A DNA stretch of 64,000 nucleotides from Pochonia chlamydosporia 170 (Eukaryota; Ascomycota; Sordariomycetes; Hypocreales; Clavicipitaceae). Every line of letters begins with the position of its first letter. Positions within the stretch are counted from its first letter, which is position 1. Below, in pieces: positions 12,163 to 22,684 of the stretch. The notes under the pieces are model-generated. The model was not told the DNA's origin. It did no database searches and was given only the letters and a program-made list of their open reading frames with translations. The position numbers and the translations under genes are program-made. The DNA lies in the NCBI RefSeq assembly GCF_001653235.2, contig NW_019154043.1, positions 372,001 to 436,000 of the forward strand, read 5' to 3'.

Positions 12163-13447
12163 GTTCGGCAGTGAGATGCAGGATCGTCATCACGCTTTTA
12201 GAACACTGCCGAGAGACGGCGGGCCGTCGTACCGCTCGGTTTTTCTGACCCCAAGATTATTTGCGGCTGAACAGGGTCAAACGCTAGATCTTATCTGGGA
12301 CCACTCTTTACTGGTTCATCCGTCATAGACCAGAGTTAAGCGCTGCTTGGTTGCCACTACCCGCGCTGATCTAATTCGCCACTTACAGCATTTCCAGCTC
12401 AACGTGATACAGGTTCAATCCTCTTTGGAGAATTGATGTAGCTGGACTTGCAGTGTAGCTTAATTTGGCAACGTGCTACTGCATCGACGACCTGCTATGG
12501 AATACACTGGGCCAAAAGGCGAGTACAATCCCTGATTGGTTTTGCGGTCGTATTCTCGTACTTTATTCGACGACATTAAAGTAGCTTGATCCTTCTTCTT
12601 AGAGATCGGCAGTCAGCTCAAGGCATGAAGGTGGCCCACACAGATCGTGACGTCGAGGGATGGACGAATCAATTGCCTAGCAACCCAGCTCTCTAGATGC
12701 TCACTGCTCTGTCAATGATAGTTTAAGTCTCAGGATGTGTATCTATATTCAAAAATCGTCGTGTTGGTGACGTCATTTCAATTTGAAAGACTGACGGAGA
12801 GCTTTGAGACAGCAGGAAATTGTTGAAATGTCCTGCTGCGGCAGCGAAGTCTATCAGGTGTCAATCGAGCTGTATCTTAGCCAAACAGTTACATGGATCG
12901 AGCATTTTTCTTCTGCCAAAGTAGAGTTGGTGGCCAAGTCCGGTCATATGCCGAATCAGGATCACCGATGCACATTCCACCAGGCTGGATAGGGCACGGG
13001 ATAAGTTCTGTGGTGATCTTCGCCGGCCCAACAAGGTTCCAAATTAAGCAAGTATAGTTAATAGACCACACATTTCTGTTTCTTACACTCAATATGAGTC
13101 GTCGACCCACAGATTGCATCTCTGGGCAGGGCATATATGACGCGAGGTTAGAATGTCATCTGCTCCGTCTTTCCAAATATAGTGACCAGCATCCGGACCA
13201 TCGCCGAACTGGAACGAGCTATAGCAAACGGTGGGTATGTTAAGTCATTTTCGGAAATAAGCTTCCGGTTGACACGGACTGTTGTCTGTCCATGTTGCAG
13301 CGACCATCCGTAATGGATTGGAGAGGATCAGTTCACTGAACGTTCCGACCAAAGAAGGAAGTCTAAGAGTGGCGTAAGACGGGAACATTGTTTCCAAGAC
13401 CAGATTAATTTCTGCTTCAACAGGATCAAGATGTTGATTTCGATGGT
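12163..13447. other. Intergenic before the defensin-like gene
   Basis: No gene seen. It contains the second copy of a 19-bp repeat at 12934-12952. Confidence 0.45.
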
Positions 13448-13455
13448 TATAAATA
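13448..13455 (+). promoter_or_regulatory. TATA box of the defensin-like gene
   Basis: TATAAATA lies 159 bp upstream of the ATG at 13614, followed by an A/C/T-rich leader. Its position fits a fungal core promoter. Confidence 0.5.
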
Positions 13456-13613
13456 CCCAGTCTGTTTCCTCCAAAAAGCCAGTCAAACAGACTTTCAACA
13501 ATCAAGAAGCCAGCACCTTCAAAGTATCACTCAACTTACATTTAAACCTATCATCTGCCTCATTTTTGACATTTCAAAGAACACACTTATTCACTTTCAA
13601 ACCATCCTACATA

Positions 13614-14123
13614 ATGAAGTACATCGTCGCCATTATTGCTCTCGCCACTGCCGCCAACGCAGTTGGTTGCTGGCCATCGATTGCGTGCCACAACGGAGGC
13701 GACGATACCTGCAACAGAGTATGCATTCGTCAGGGCAATCCCAAGGGAGGACGCTGTCTCCCAAGAGACGGCTGCCCAGGCTCCAACATTTGTGCTTGCT
13801 TCCCACGGAAGCGCAGTGCTGGGGCCATCGACGGCGATGAAGCACTCATCAACGACCCAAACCTCTACGCTGAAGTCTTTGGATCTGACGCCAAGCCACC
13901 AGAGAAGCGGTCCGAAGAGCCCGTCAACGAAGTTGTCTCCAGAGATGCCGCTCATGCTGCGGTTGCAGATATTGTCTCTCGAGACGTCGATGCTCGATCT
14001 CTTTGCTGCAGTCTCTTGCCGCCTGCTAAGGGTCTCTGCTGCGACCAGCACTGCACTCATATTCAGTTCCCTGGTGGACAGTGCTCTGATAAGGACATTT
14101 GTGTCTGCAACCCTCGACCATAA
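13614..14123 (+). CDS. Secreted precursor with two defensin-like eight-cysteine modules
   Basis: A single exon encodes 169 residues starting MKYIVAIIALATAANAVG, a clear signal peptide with cleavage near residue 16-18. Module 1 (about 19-62) has eight Cys with spacing C-x5-C-x7-C-x3-C-x10-C-x5-C-x5-C-x-C. Module 2 (about 130-167) has CC-x9-CC-x3-C-x9-C-x5-C-x-C. Both share the C-x3-C, GGxC and C-x-C signature of the cysteine-stabilised alpha-beta (CS-alpha-beta) fold of defensins. The linker carries dibasic or monobasic sites (RKR after module 1, EKR near the middle, SRD twice), suggesting Kex2-type processing into separate peptides. A longer in-frame reading upstream (from 13431) was rejected because the signal peptide starts at 13614. 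Known relatives are antimicrobial or signalling peptides; the function here is not established. Confidence 0.75.
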   Translation: MKYIVAIIALATAANAVGCWPSIACHNGGDDTCNRVCIRQGNPKGGRCLPRDGCPGSNICACFPRKRSAGAIDGDEALINDPNLYAEVFGSDAKPPEKRSEEPVNEVVSRDAAHAAVADIVSRDVDARSLCCSLLPPAKGLCCDQHCTHIQFPGGQCSDKDICVCNPRP

Positions 14124-14377
14124 ATAACTCTTTTGGAGAGGCACTGAGACTGTCGTCGAAACTGATCAGCCGTGACTCCAACATGGGAAACTCTGACATT
14201 GTTGGGTGCTCCCGCCGTGTTCGGAGAACTGGAAGACTGCAAGACAACAGTTGCACAAACATAGATGGATTCACTGCAGGGCTCTGGATGCACTGATTAT
14301 AACTTTTTGATTATTCTTTATGTATTATTAGCAATGCTTACTACAAATAAACATTGAATCGAACTAATACTTCGTGC

Positions 14378-15690
14378 CTAAGCAGGATTCCTAATTGTCC
14401 ACCTCTCTTCTTTAAAATGAAACAGATATTCTTCCGTAAATTGCCACAGCAGACTACTATCCTGTGTCTCAAATGCTGCACCGTTATAGAACGTACCTCG
14501 CTGCCCATTCAACATGGACAACCTCGCATAGAACTTGTTTTTGATCTCCTCCGTGCTGACTTCCAAGTTAAAAGGCACATGTCCCGAAAATACTACCCAG
14601 GCTGCCTTTGTTTGTTCCAACCACTGGGCCTTTTGCATGTGAACCAAGCTCTTCTCGATATCGGCCTTGACATCTGCATCAGGTAGGACCGTCGGCGACC
14701 CATAGTACACCTGCGTAAGTCCAGTAGGCGGCGACCCACCAAGTGAGTAGATGCCCGGTAACTTGCGTAGCCCATATGGCACATTTGGCTCAGCGCCTCT
14801 GAACGTCATGCTGTCGTTGAGGCCAGTGTTGTTCAAGATGCCCGTGTAGTATCCGCTGGAGTGCACTTCCCTAATAGTTCCTTCTCATCCGAGGAACGGC
14901 CATGCGCAGAAAGCGTTGAGAGAGTTGGCGGAATGTATGAAACCAATTTCTTAGCCAGAATAAGCTTCTTCCCAGCAGAAGTTTGCACCACAACCCGAGC
15001 TTCGCCTGCGCGTTGACGATCCATTGCAACCGGGATGGTCTCGCGGAGAATGTTGCCAAGCCCAAGGTATGAAGCTGCTGCGTCGTAAAGAGCGGTGATG
15101 TGGTGGTGTTTTGTTATCAGAAACCCTTGTGCAAAGCTGTTGAGCAGTCCTGGGTTAAAATACTTAAAAATGTACAAGATCGAAATGTCGAAAACGGCAC
15201 TAAATCCTTGGCAGGTTATGAATGTGTCGTAGACCATCGCATCTAACTTGTATGTCTTGACAAAGTCTTTGAATGGTAAGAGAAGCTCAGGAGGAACTGG
15301 GTACGTCATGTTGAAGTGCTGCTGAATAGTAGGGTACTTGGCAATCTGTTCGCCATAAACCATGAGCGCAGCGGTTTGAACAGTACCATTCGGTTGAGTA
15401 AGGTCGACCAATTTGCCAGTACAAAAGTCGACATAGTTCGCTTTTCCCAACGAAGCAGGTTGTTAATGAGCGGTACGTTCAGCCGCGTAAAGTTGTCTTT
15501 GACAAGCTTCATGTCGGCGAAAAACGTAGCTCCGTAGTCGATGACATAGCCGTTAGGAGCGGTGCGAGTCTCAGCATGTCCACCATAGTCCTTGGGTCGA
15601 GACTGACGTGGCCCATCGTGTAAGTGCCAAAAGCAATGCCAGCAAAGGTGGCCAAGAGTGTTTTCGTGTATAGCATGTTTTGTCGTTGTC
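14378..15690 (-). pseudogene. Inactivated FAD-dependent oxidoreductase (amine-oxidase-like / beta-cyclopiazonate dehydrogenase-like)
   Basis: Minus-strand coding sequence is spread over three frames. It reads from a GGHAETRTAPNGYVIDYG segment (the GGH...T...DYG motif that follows the Rossmann fold in this flavoprotein family), shifts frame at about 15450 into a block starting near GKANYVDFCTGKLVDLT, and shifts again at about 14870 into SSGYYTGILNNTG...LGGSPPTGLTQVYYG. The N-terminal GxGxxG dinucleotide-binding motif is missing: a signal-peptide-like start (MLYTKTLLATFAG) runs directly into sequence after the motif. No introns of plausible length repair the shifts. I conclude an internal deletion plus at least two frameshifts. 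Close relatives oxidise secondary-metabolite or amine substrates and are often extracytosolic. Confidence 0.72.
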
Positions 15691-17584
15691 CTCGCCACCA
15701 CAGAAAAGCATGAAAGAGGGGAAATCCACCTTGCTTTCACTCGGGTTACACTCGTACTAGGCGGATCAATGTTGCACAAAGCAATAAACACCAGCCTCTG
15801 ATGAACTCGTCATTTGGCCCAAGATGGATTGAACTCGATATCCATACACACCCAAATATGGCTTAGCGTGCCAGCAATGTCCATTTCCGAGACCTAAATC
15901 TCCACACTCAGCCCACCAACGCCTCCAGTGCTCTTAGAGAAGCGCATTTTTGAAAGGAGGGACTTATACGAACTCATCTTCCAGTGTTGCAGGCACAGAT
16001 GCGATCTGCACAATTCGTGGCAATTTTGGCTTCAAAGTGTCCTTGGCGGTAATAATATCGGTTATTAAGGAGTTGCAAATGTGTTCCGTGTTTATGTGAG
16101 AGGCCGCGTGTACCGACAATGATAATGCGTGAAATAACACCCCAGGGCAACATCGGTGGCTCGTCGAAGAAGCAGAAAACCTCAAGGTTTGAGAGCTTGC
16201 GCGTCGCCGTTATAAAGGTACTAATAGCAAACCCAACTGCCGCTTTGACTACGTAATGCTCGCGGCATTGACAACAAGTCAGTCATCGGGATTCAATGGA
16301 TAGTATTAATAATTAAAAGTACCGCCACTCAACGCAAAACACCAAATGCATGCAATAAATTGTCTTCGAGTCGCCAATTCAACGGCAACGTACCTCGAGA
16401 AACAAGACCAGTCATGCTACACGTTCTCTTTGCAATGCCGTTCTGCCATTCGTAAGACAACATGGCATTAGAACATTGAGATATACCTGTAAGGCAGCAC
16501 ATTGCTGTTAAGACGTCAATTGCATTACTCGTGGGCGTGGCCGAACGTGAAACAAGCCTTGCGGCGTAATTCAGCATCATCAACTATTGTTCCTGTGCAA
16601 CCACCAAATGTATGTAAACCTGGACTTTTGGGGATAGGGAGAAATTTCTAATAAGCATAAAAATTAAAAAAAGAACGCCTTTTTACTAACTTTTTCTCCG
16701 TCAGCACTATGCATGACATCGCATTTTGCAGCAGAGTCAGAGGTCGAGGGGGCCACGAGGCGCTTAATCGTGTGCTGTCATCCATTCATCCAAAGAGTTG
16801 CTGTTTTGAGACGCCAGACACTCGGATAGGTGTTTTATGCGGTGTGTCAACTGGCTACAATGTAGTATCCGTTGAAAAGTTCAAACTTGACATGTTCCGA
16901 AAATGCCGATACTCGAGGCAATGCGCAGCATGCGACAACTCGGACTTGATTGGCATGGAGAACACGTTCAGCCGGTTCACAAGTTACGAGTCAGATGGAA
17001 CCGAACCTACGTGGTGAGGGGATTTCGCCTTGCTCAGATCCCGAAGTCTCCTTAGATTTCAAACCGGAACAACCGTTGCACGGTTGCACCTTGACATTGT
17101 TCGATACCATTCCTCTCGACTCAAAGATGAATGATGCTCCGGGATGCCCCCAGTTCGCTCCGGGTAAGAATTTGAAGATGTTGCCGGCAGAGGATCTACG
17201 CTGTCTTGATTCAATCTCGCTCAGCCGCTCACTTGGACCATGCTTCACCTTGCTTGCGTCAAGGCGGAGTCCATCGTGATTCCAAACCCGTAACGTTATG
17301 GATCGTTTCAAAACACCAGGGCACGAGAAAGCAACAGCCGCCAAGTGGGCATATCTTGGATATGCCACGCAAGCCTCATATCGAGAACGACCGTCCATCG
17401 CCAAATGTACAAATACCATCATCATCTCGCCTTATTCTGTCGATCGAACATCATCAAAACATCATCTCCTTCAGCATCCTTTTCTTGTCCCAGCCCTGAA
17501 CCTTAATCCAGTATAGCTAGTCTATACAGTGCATTCCATAATATTTTCACTACAAAACTACAACCACAACAGCCACACTCCACA
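15691..17584. other. Intergenic, nothing recognised
   Basis: Several ORFs of 70-145 codons occur on both strands, but none has a domain, signal peptide or credible exon context. The final few hundred bases form the promoter of the secreted gene that follows. Confidence 0.45.
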
Positions 17585-18239
17585 ATGGTTCGCATCAACA
17601 ACTTTGCTCTTCTTGCCCGTACGTCTTGAACTCTACCCCATGCTCCGCTCGCAACCCAATGTGCCTACTGACAATCTTGTGATATCAGTGAGTGCGTCTG
17701 CCCTGGCGGCGACTACTCATAATGCCCGTCGTTCAATCGACAGCATCTCCGAGTCCGATCTCATCGATCGGGCCGTTCCTTTGATGGGCTTGGACCGGCG
17801 CCAGCAGAACAACCAACAAGATAGCCCCGAGGTCCAGAAGCTGAAGGAGGATCGAAAAGCCATCTCTGTTGAGCTCGCTCAGGCCCAGACTGAAAGGCAG
17901 GATGCTGAGAAGGCCATGGAGGCCGCCATCCCTCAAGACCTCAAGACAAAGGAGGATCAGGCTAGGCAGGCCTTGAAAGACGCTCGCAAGGCTGCCAACG
18001 ACGCTATTCCCGCAGATCTCAAGCAGAAGGAGGAGGCCGCCTTCCAGAAGGTGAAGAGCATCCGTGAGGGTCTTCCCGAGGACAAGAAGAAGGCACTTCA
18101 GGAGAACGGAAAAGCCCTCAGGGCTGCCAGGAAGGGTCAGAAAAGTGCTGCTCCTGCTCCCGCCGCCAGCGTTCCGCCTGCCCCTGCTGCCCCGGCTGCT
18201 TCTCCAGCTCCTCCTCCTCCTCCTGCTGCCAAGTTCTAA
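17585..18239 (+). CDS. Small secreted coiled-coil protein with Ala/Pro-rich tail
   Basis: Exons 17585-17618 and 17689-18239 (70-nt intron, phase 1) give 194 residues. The start MVRINNFALLALSASALAA is a signal peptide that the intron interrupts. Possible dibasic processing sites follow (NARR near residue 25, LDRR near 48). Residues about 60-150 are highly charged, rich in K, E, Q and A, and predicted helical, with two related blocks containing A(A/I)PxDLKxKE. The last 35 residues are almost only A, P and S. I do not recognise a family; the layout suggests a cell-wall or secreted structural protein. The ATG has a good context (CACAATGG). Confidence 0.7.
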
Positions 18240-20293
18240 ATGTCTGGTGGCTCAAGACCCTCGCGCCCGCAAATTCGACATTTCCACGTTGGGATGGAAA
18301 TCTAGGTGTGAACTTGAACTACATGACAACGGTACTCGCGCCCCTTTCATTGTGCCTCATGAGCATCTGGAATGTTCTAGTTAGTTAAGCAAAGATAGTT
18401 GCGAGAATTGAACTTGGTGACCTGGCAGAATAGTTGTGCTTCTCTGTTGACTTTGGAACCGTGATGCTTGATTTGTCAAGTGAATATATCCATGGGTATA
18501 GAGTGATGAAAACACACAGCAGTGTCAGAGCACCTTCTTTCACCATGTACTCTCAATTGATCGGCCAAGCGACTGCACTGATGGGGATTGCATAGCAGAT
18601 TTCCACGCCATGTGGTCAATCGAAACGGCAGGGAAACAAATAGCAACGTGTCTCTTTGCCATGTTTGTCTTCTCAGATTTTCCGTCCAGGTCGCCTTGCG
18701 TATTTTTCATCCGTTAATACGAAGACGCGTCTGTGTTTGCTTGATGAAACTCGTCGCTCGTTGTAAGATGTGGCTAAGTTTTCGCGGAGTGTTGTGTGAC
18801 AACTTTTGTGTGACAATAACAACAACCCACCGAACACGGTGGGGCAGACACGTCACACATCTCCATATGATAGGTCAATCAATCAGCTCGCTTGATCTGA
18901 CATAGTATTGCAGTATTACCCTATAGCAAAATCAACAAATCTTGGGAACGACGCCTTGAGCAATCTACTGGCAGAATTTCTTATGAGGGGAGATAAAGTC
19001 AATTGCTTTCTAATATATAATTGCTATGGCTTTGCAGGTTGGGCATGATATTCAATGCATAGTACCCTCGCTGACATTTTGGAGCTCATAGCGATATCTC
19101 TGAGGTGCGCGCTTGATCTAAATTTATAAACGCAACTTGTTCACCGGCGTCCGTGCATAAAATTACTAAACAAGTTTGCGGACACTGCATATACACGCCT
19201 CAAACTCGCACAGAGAATAATGGCGTCTTATTTCTGCCAACTATCACTTCAATTCTCTCCAACAGTCAGCATGGTGTATCCCAGGGTAGACAGCTTGGTT
19301 GTCTGATGCCAAAAAATGTAGCATGCCATAGGTCTCTCCACTAATTTGACTACAGGACTGCAAAGGAAACTTGGGGTCCAACAATTCTAAGTTATGCGTG
19401 TGGGTAAGGAAATTTAATGTAGATAAAGAAATAACGAGTATGCCTGGCCGCATACTCGATATTTCTTTCTCAATAGGATCATGAGTGTCTTTGCAATTGG
19501 AAAACGAGCTTGCTCGATGGGTCCCGTGGACTGGGCGAAGCGCTTTGGCCAATCTGCCCAAGTAGGGTTTCGCCTTGTGCTTTTGTTGTAAACTCGACAG
19601 ATCAGTATGGTGGACACCTTCAAGGCCGCATCGGTTAAGAGGGTACATATGATCGTCTACGGTATTCAGCTGGGGATGTCGTAATTCGCGGGCCTGGTGG
19701 TCTTTTTGGCCATGGGTTTACATGAGGGTTATCATATTGACTGTCGCAAACTCGCGGTTTGGGCAACAGGCCATTTGGGAAACCTGACGGGTGCGTCGGT
19801 GTTGGATCGTGGAGTTGCTGGAGGTCGTTGATGGCAACGATAACTTGATGGTTGAACAAGGCATACCGCGTCATCAGGGCGGGTAGCTAAACGTAGCTCT
19901 GGCTGCCATATTCCGACATGGCTGGAGGCTCAGAGCCGTGGAAAATGCTGCAAGTAACATGAAGCCAACATCGCTGCTCAGCGGCGCATCATAACGGTAG
20001 TCGATCGGTGAACAGTCCAAATAGATTTCACTTCGAGGCAGCACAAAGTCAAACAAATCTCGTCGGACGAAACGGTCGAGGTGGTTGTTCACAATGATTC
20101 CGAATCTTATTTTTTCTTCCCTCCGTGCTAGCTGGACCCAAATTACCGCTACGCCGCAATTTTTCGCGAATAGCGCCGGAAAACCACCCTGCAAATCCCC
20201 TCGAAACCGTATCTATTGGTCATATTCGGCCAGCCCAAGATGTATGTTGCATGTCGTGAACGGAAAAATGGAAATGCTCGGTACGCAAAACAT
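18240..20293. other. Intergenic between the secreted coiled-coil gene and uS14
   Basis: No gene is recognised. Minus-strand ORFs at 19244-19648 and 19874-20194 lie downstream of uS14 and lack domains; the nearer one may be its 3' UTR. Confidence 0.45.
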
Positions 20294-20600
20294 TTATCGG
20301 AACTGTCTCAAGGTCAGCATTTCGCCTTGGCCTTGTTGCATTCGAGTTTTCGTTCGCATGAGGTATATACCTTCTGGAATCCGATCTGAGCAGCGCGCTC
20401 ACGGAAGCACTGACGGCACAAGTTCAATCCGTACTTGCGGATCAAACCGGCCTGGTGGGCGCAGACACGGCTATACACAAACTTTGGTGAGTATTTTCTC
20501 GAAATATCGCGGGCGATCGGGATGTTCAAGTGACGAACCATTGGCGGGAGCCCTTGCCGAACTCGCGGGGGCGGCTGTACCAAACAGACTCGTGCGACAT
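20294..20600 (-). CDS. RPS29: 40S ribosomal protein uS14 (S29)
   Basis: Three small exons on the minus strand, 20600-20539, 20470-20371 and 20302-20294, join in phase to 56 residues, exactly the usual eukaryotic S29 length. It begins [20 protein letters not shown]; the four zinc-binding cysteines lie in CRVC and CRQC, and the central [16 protein letters not shown] block is nearly invariant in eukaryotes. The first intron ends in TATAG. The second is 68 nt with a GCTGAC branch site and leaves a terminal exon of only nine bases coding Phe-Arg-stop. Reading through the second donor adds 18 unconserved residues, so I prefer the spliced form. The protein sits in the head of the small ribosomal subunit. 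Confidence 0.9.
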
Positions 20601-22196
20601 GATGGCGATTTATGAAGCGTATCGGTTGCTGCCTCAAATTGTCGATGGCTTTTTGCTGGGCGTGTCGGGGTCACGATCGTTTGGCGTGGTGTGCTGGATG
20701 GGGAACGAAAAGATGCAGGCAAATGTCGAATCTGTTGGAGTGCCCCACTTCCCCCCCGGCTGTGAGTGCCCTAGCCCTAAGAAATTCGGATAAAATATTT
20801 TGCCGTGGTTCCTTTTGCCTGGGTGTGGGCGCATTTTGATCTCACTTTGAGGGATCCCCTTGCGGATGCCCCACTTTTCGCATTGTCTTCTCCCGAGACT
20901 CTCAAATTGTGCCTGTTCAACACACGCAAATTGTGAACATCTGGACCACTACGACTTGCAATGGTGGATGAGATCAGGAAGTCTGAACAATATCATTGCG
21001 CCCTACTCCGGCCAGCTGGATGAATTTCTTCTACAAGCTCTAGCGCCCCTGGCGTTGTTTGACTTGAGTACCACAATGATCCGACTGTCGTAATCACCGG
21101 CGCGCAGGCTCCTGGACGAAGCCGATGCCTATCAACATACCTGTAACGGGATGCCGCATCTTCGTTTGACGCCTTGTCACACCGATACCAATACACAGAT
21201 ATCACGATTCGTCCCGCTGAGCTGGCGTATCTGATGCCTCACTCTGCTGACAGTGCCTGTCGGTACAACACGGCGATCCTAGACAAGGGCCAAACTCGAG
21301 TTCTCGTAGCTTACTTTGCATCATTGATGAACCGGCACCCGATACCACTGGGCCCTGTGAGATGGGCCAACCACACAAACGACGACTGGAGACAAGAAGG
21401 TGAACAATACTGTGGCGTGCTCGTGGGACTTACGTACCTGGTGCCGTGGGAATTGAGTTGTGCTTCTGCGTAGATACAATCCCCTGCGCCATGACGTTAT
21501 GTTTTCTCCAGAAGATTCACCAACAATGTCACTAAGCGGCTTGTGAGAATCTTATATCACACAGTTGATCAGCGAGGACAACTTATAACCCGCAAGTGTA
21601 TTATCGTAGAGGAGACTGCACAACCAGATGTCCTTGAAGAAGCCATAGATCAGAGCTGATAAATACTTGGCCAAATATGTGATGCAGGGTGTTAGCACCT
21701 ACTTCAGAGACGAGAGTCCAATGCGGTCGGTCGTCCCCACAACGGCTATCATGCAAGCTCAACACCCAATGGAACTTTCGAATGATGGTCAAGCATATGC
21801 CCCTAACTCATGACTTCGTATACCTCGTCTTCATTATGGCCAAGCCAAAGCGTATCAAAGAGTCTGTAGTTTTGCCAAAACGTTACACAGAATGTACGGC
21901 GCATCTAGCGATGGTTAAGAGGTATATGCCAGCAAGCAAGATTCTAGCCCATCGGACTGTCGTCCTGTCGTCTTGAATACTAACTTGACAACTCACCAGT
22001 CATGCACTTTGGGTTTTGCATTTGGAATGGTTGTAAAACTTTTGCGATACATTATCTCATTAAGAACTACGTCGTGATTCAAATTATTTCTTGCCACCGA
22101 GCCAATTTCCTTGCCTCTGGTGTATGTAGAAGCAAACCAGTCTCCAAACTCCTGACTATTCATATTACCACCATATCCACAAGAGCACTAATACAC
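20601..22196. other. Intergenic between uS14 and the hydrophobin
   Basis: This is the uS14 promoter side and the hydrophobin 3' side. No gene is recognised; ORFs are short and without domains. Confidence 0.45.
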
Positions 22197-22574
22197 TTAT
22201 GGTTGAACGCCGGCTGGGGTGTTGCAGAGAATGCCCTGATCCAGGATCGGAAGCACACAGCAGCGAGCGCGCTGTCCAATGGCAGAACAGACAGAGGAAA
22301 AGTCGTCAGCTGAGGCTGGCGTCTTGGGTGCTTTTAAAACAATTAGCCCAAATACTTCTACGTAATGGATCTATGACTGTCAACAAGACAGTCTAGGTTA
22401 CTTACGCTGTCCGCAGTCGAGGTCGGCAATGCCAAGAACGTCTGTTGCACAACACTGAGCTGTTCCGTATAAACCGGAGCATGCGACATAAGCCTGTCTC
22501 TCGTCTATGGAGCTGGGGGCAGCAAGTGCGAGTGCGGTGCAGAAAGCACTGATAATGACTGTGCTTGCCTTCAT
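22197..22574 (-). CDS. Class II hydrophobin
   Basis: Exons 22574-22406 and 22330-22197 (75-nt intron, GTAAGT...AAAAG, phase 1) give 100 residues. A signal peptide (MKASTVIISAFCTALALA) is followed by the eight-cysteine class II pattern: VACSGLYGTAQCC, then DLDCGQ, then SSVCSAIGQRARCC and ILCNTP. These small secreted amphipathic proteins self-assemble at air-water and surface interfaces and coat hyphae or conidia. Length, cysteine spacing and the CCATDVLG and CCVLPIL blocks all fit the class. The intron falls after the fourth cysteine, as is common. The gene is intact. Confidence 0.93.
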
Positions 22575-22676
22575 TTTGTCTTTCGTTCCGATTAGGAGTA
22601 GTTATTTAATAAAGTGAAACGTAAACGGACTGGATCTGACGGAAGAAATGTGACTTAGAGTTGGCGTCACTGACTC

Positions 22677-22684
22677 TTTTTATA
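22677..22684 (-). promoter_or_regulatory. TATA box of the hydrophobin gene
   Basis: The minus strand reads TATAAAAA about 100 bp upstream of the hydrophobin ATG, consistent with a strong regulated promoter. Confidence 0.5.

Noticed and set aside
16991..17425. 144-codon minus-strand ATG ORF
   Set aside because: Lies in the promoter region of the secreted coiled-coil gene and shows no family features.
19244..19648. 134-codon minus-strand ORF
   Set aside because: No recognisable domain; downstream of uS14 without supporting signals.
19874..20194. 106-codon minus-strand ORF directly downstream of uS14
   Set aside because: More likely part of the uS14 3' region; no homology recognised.
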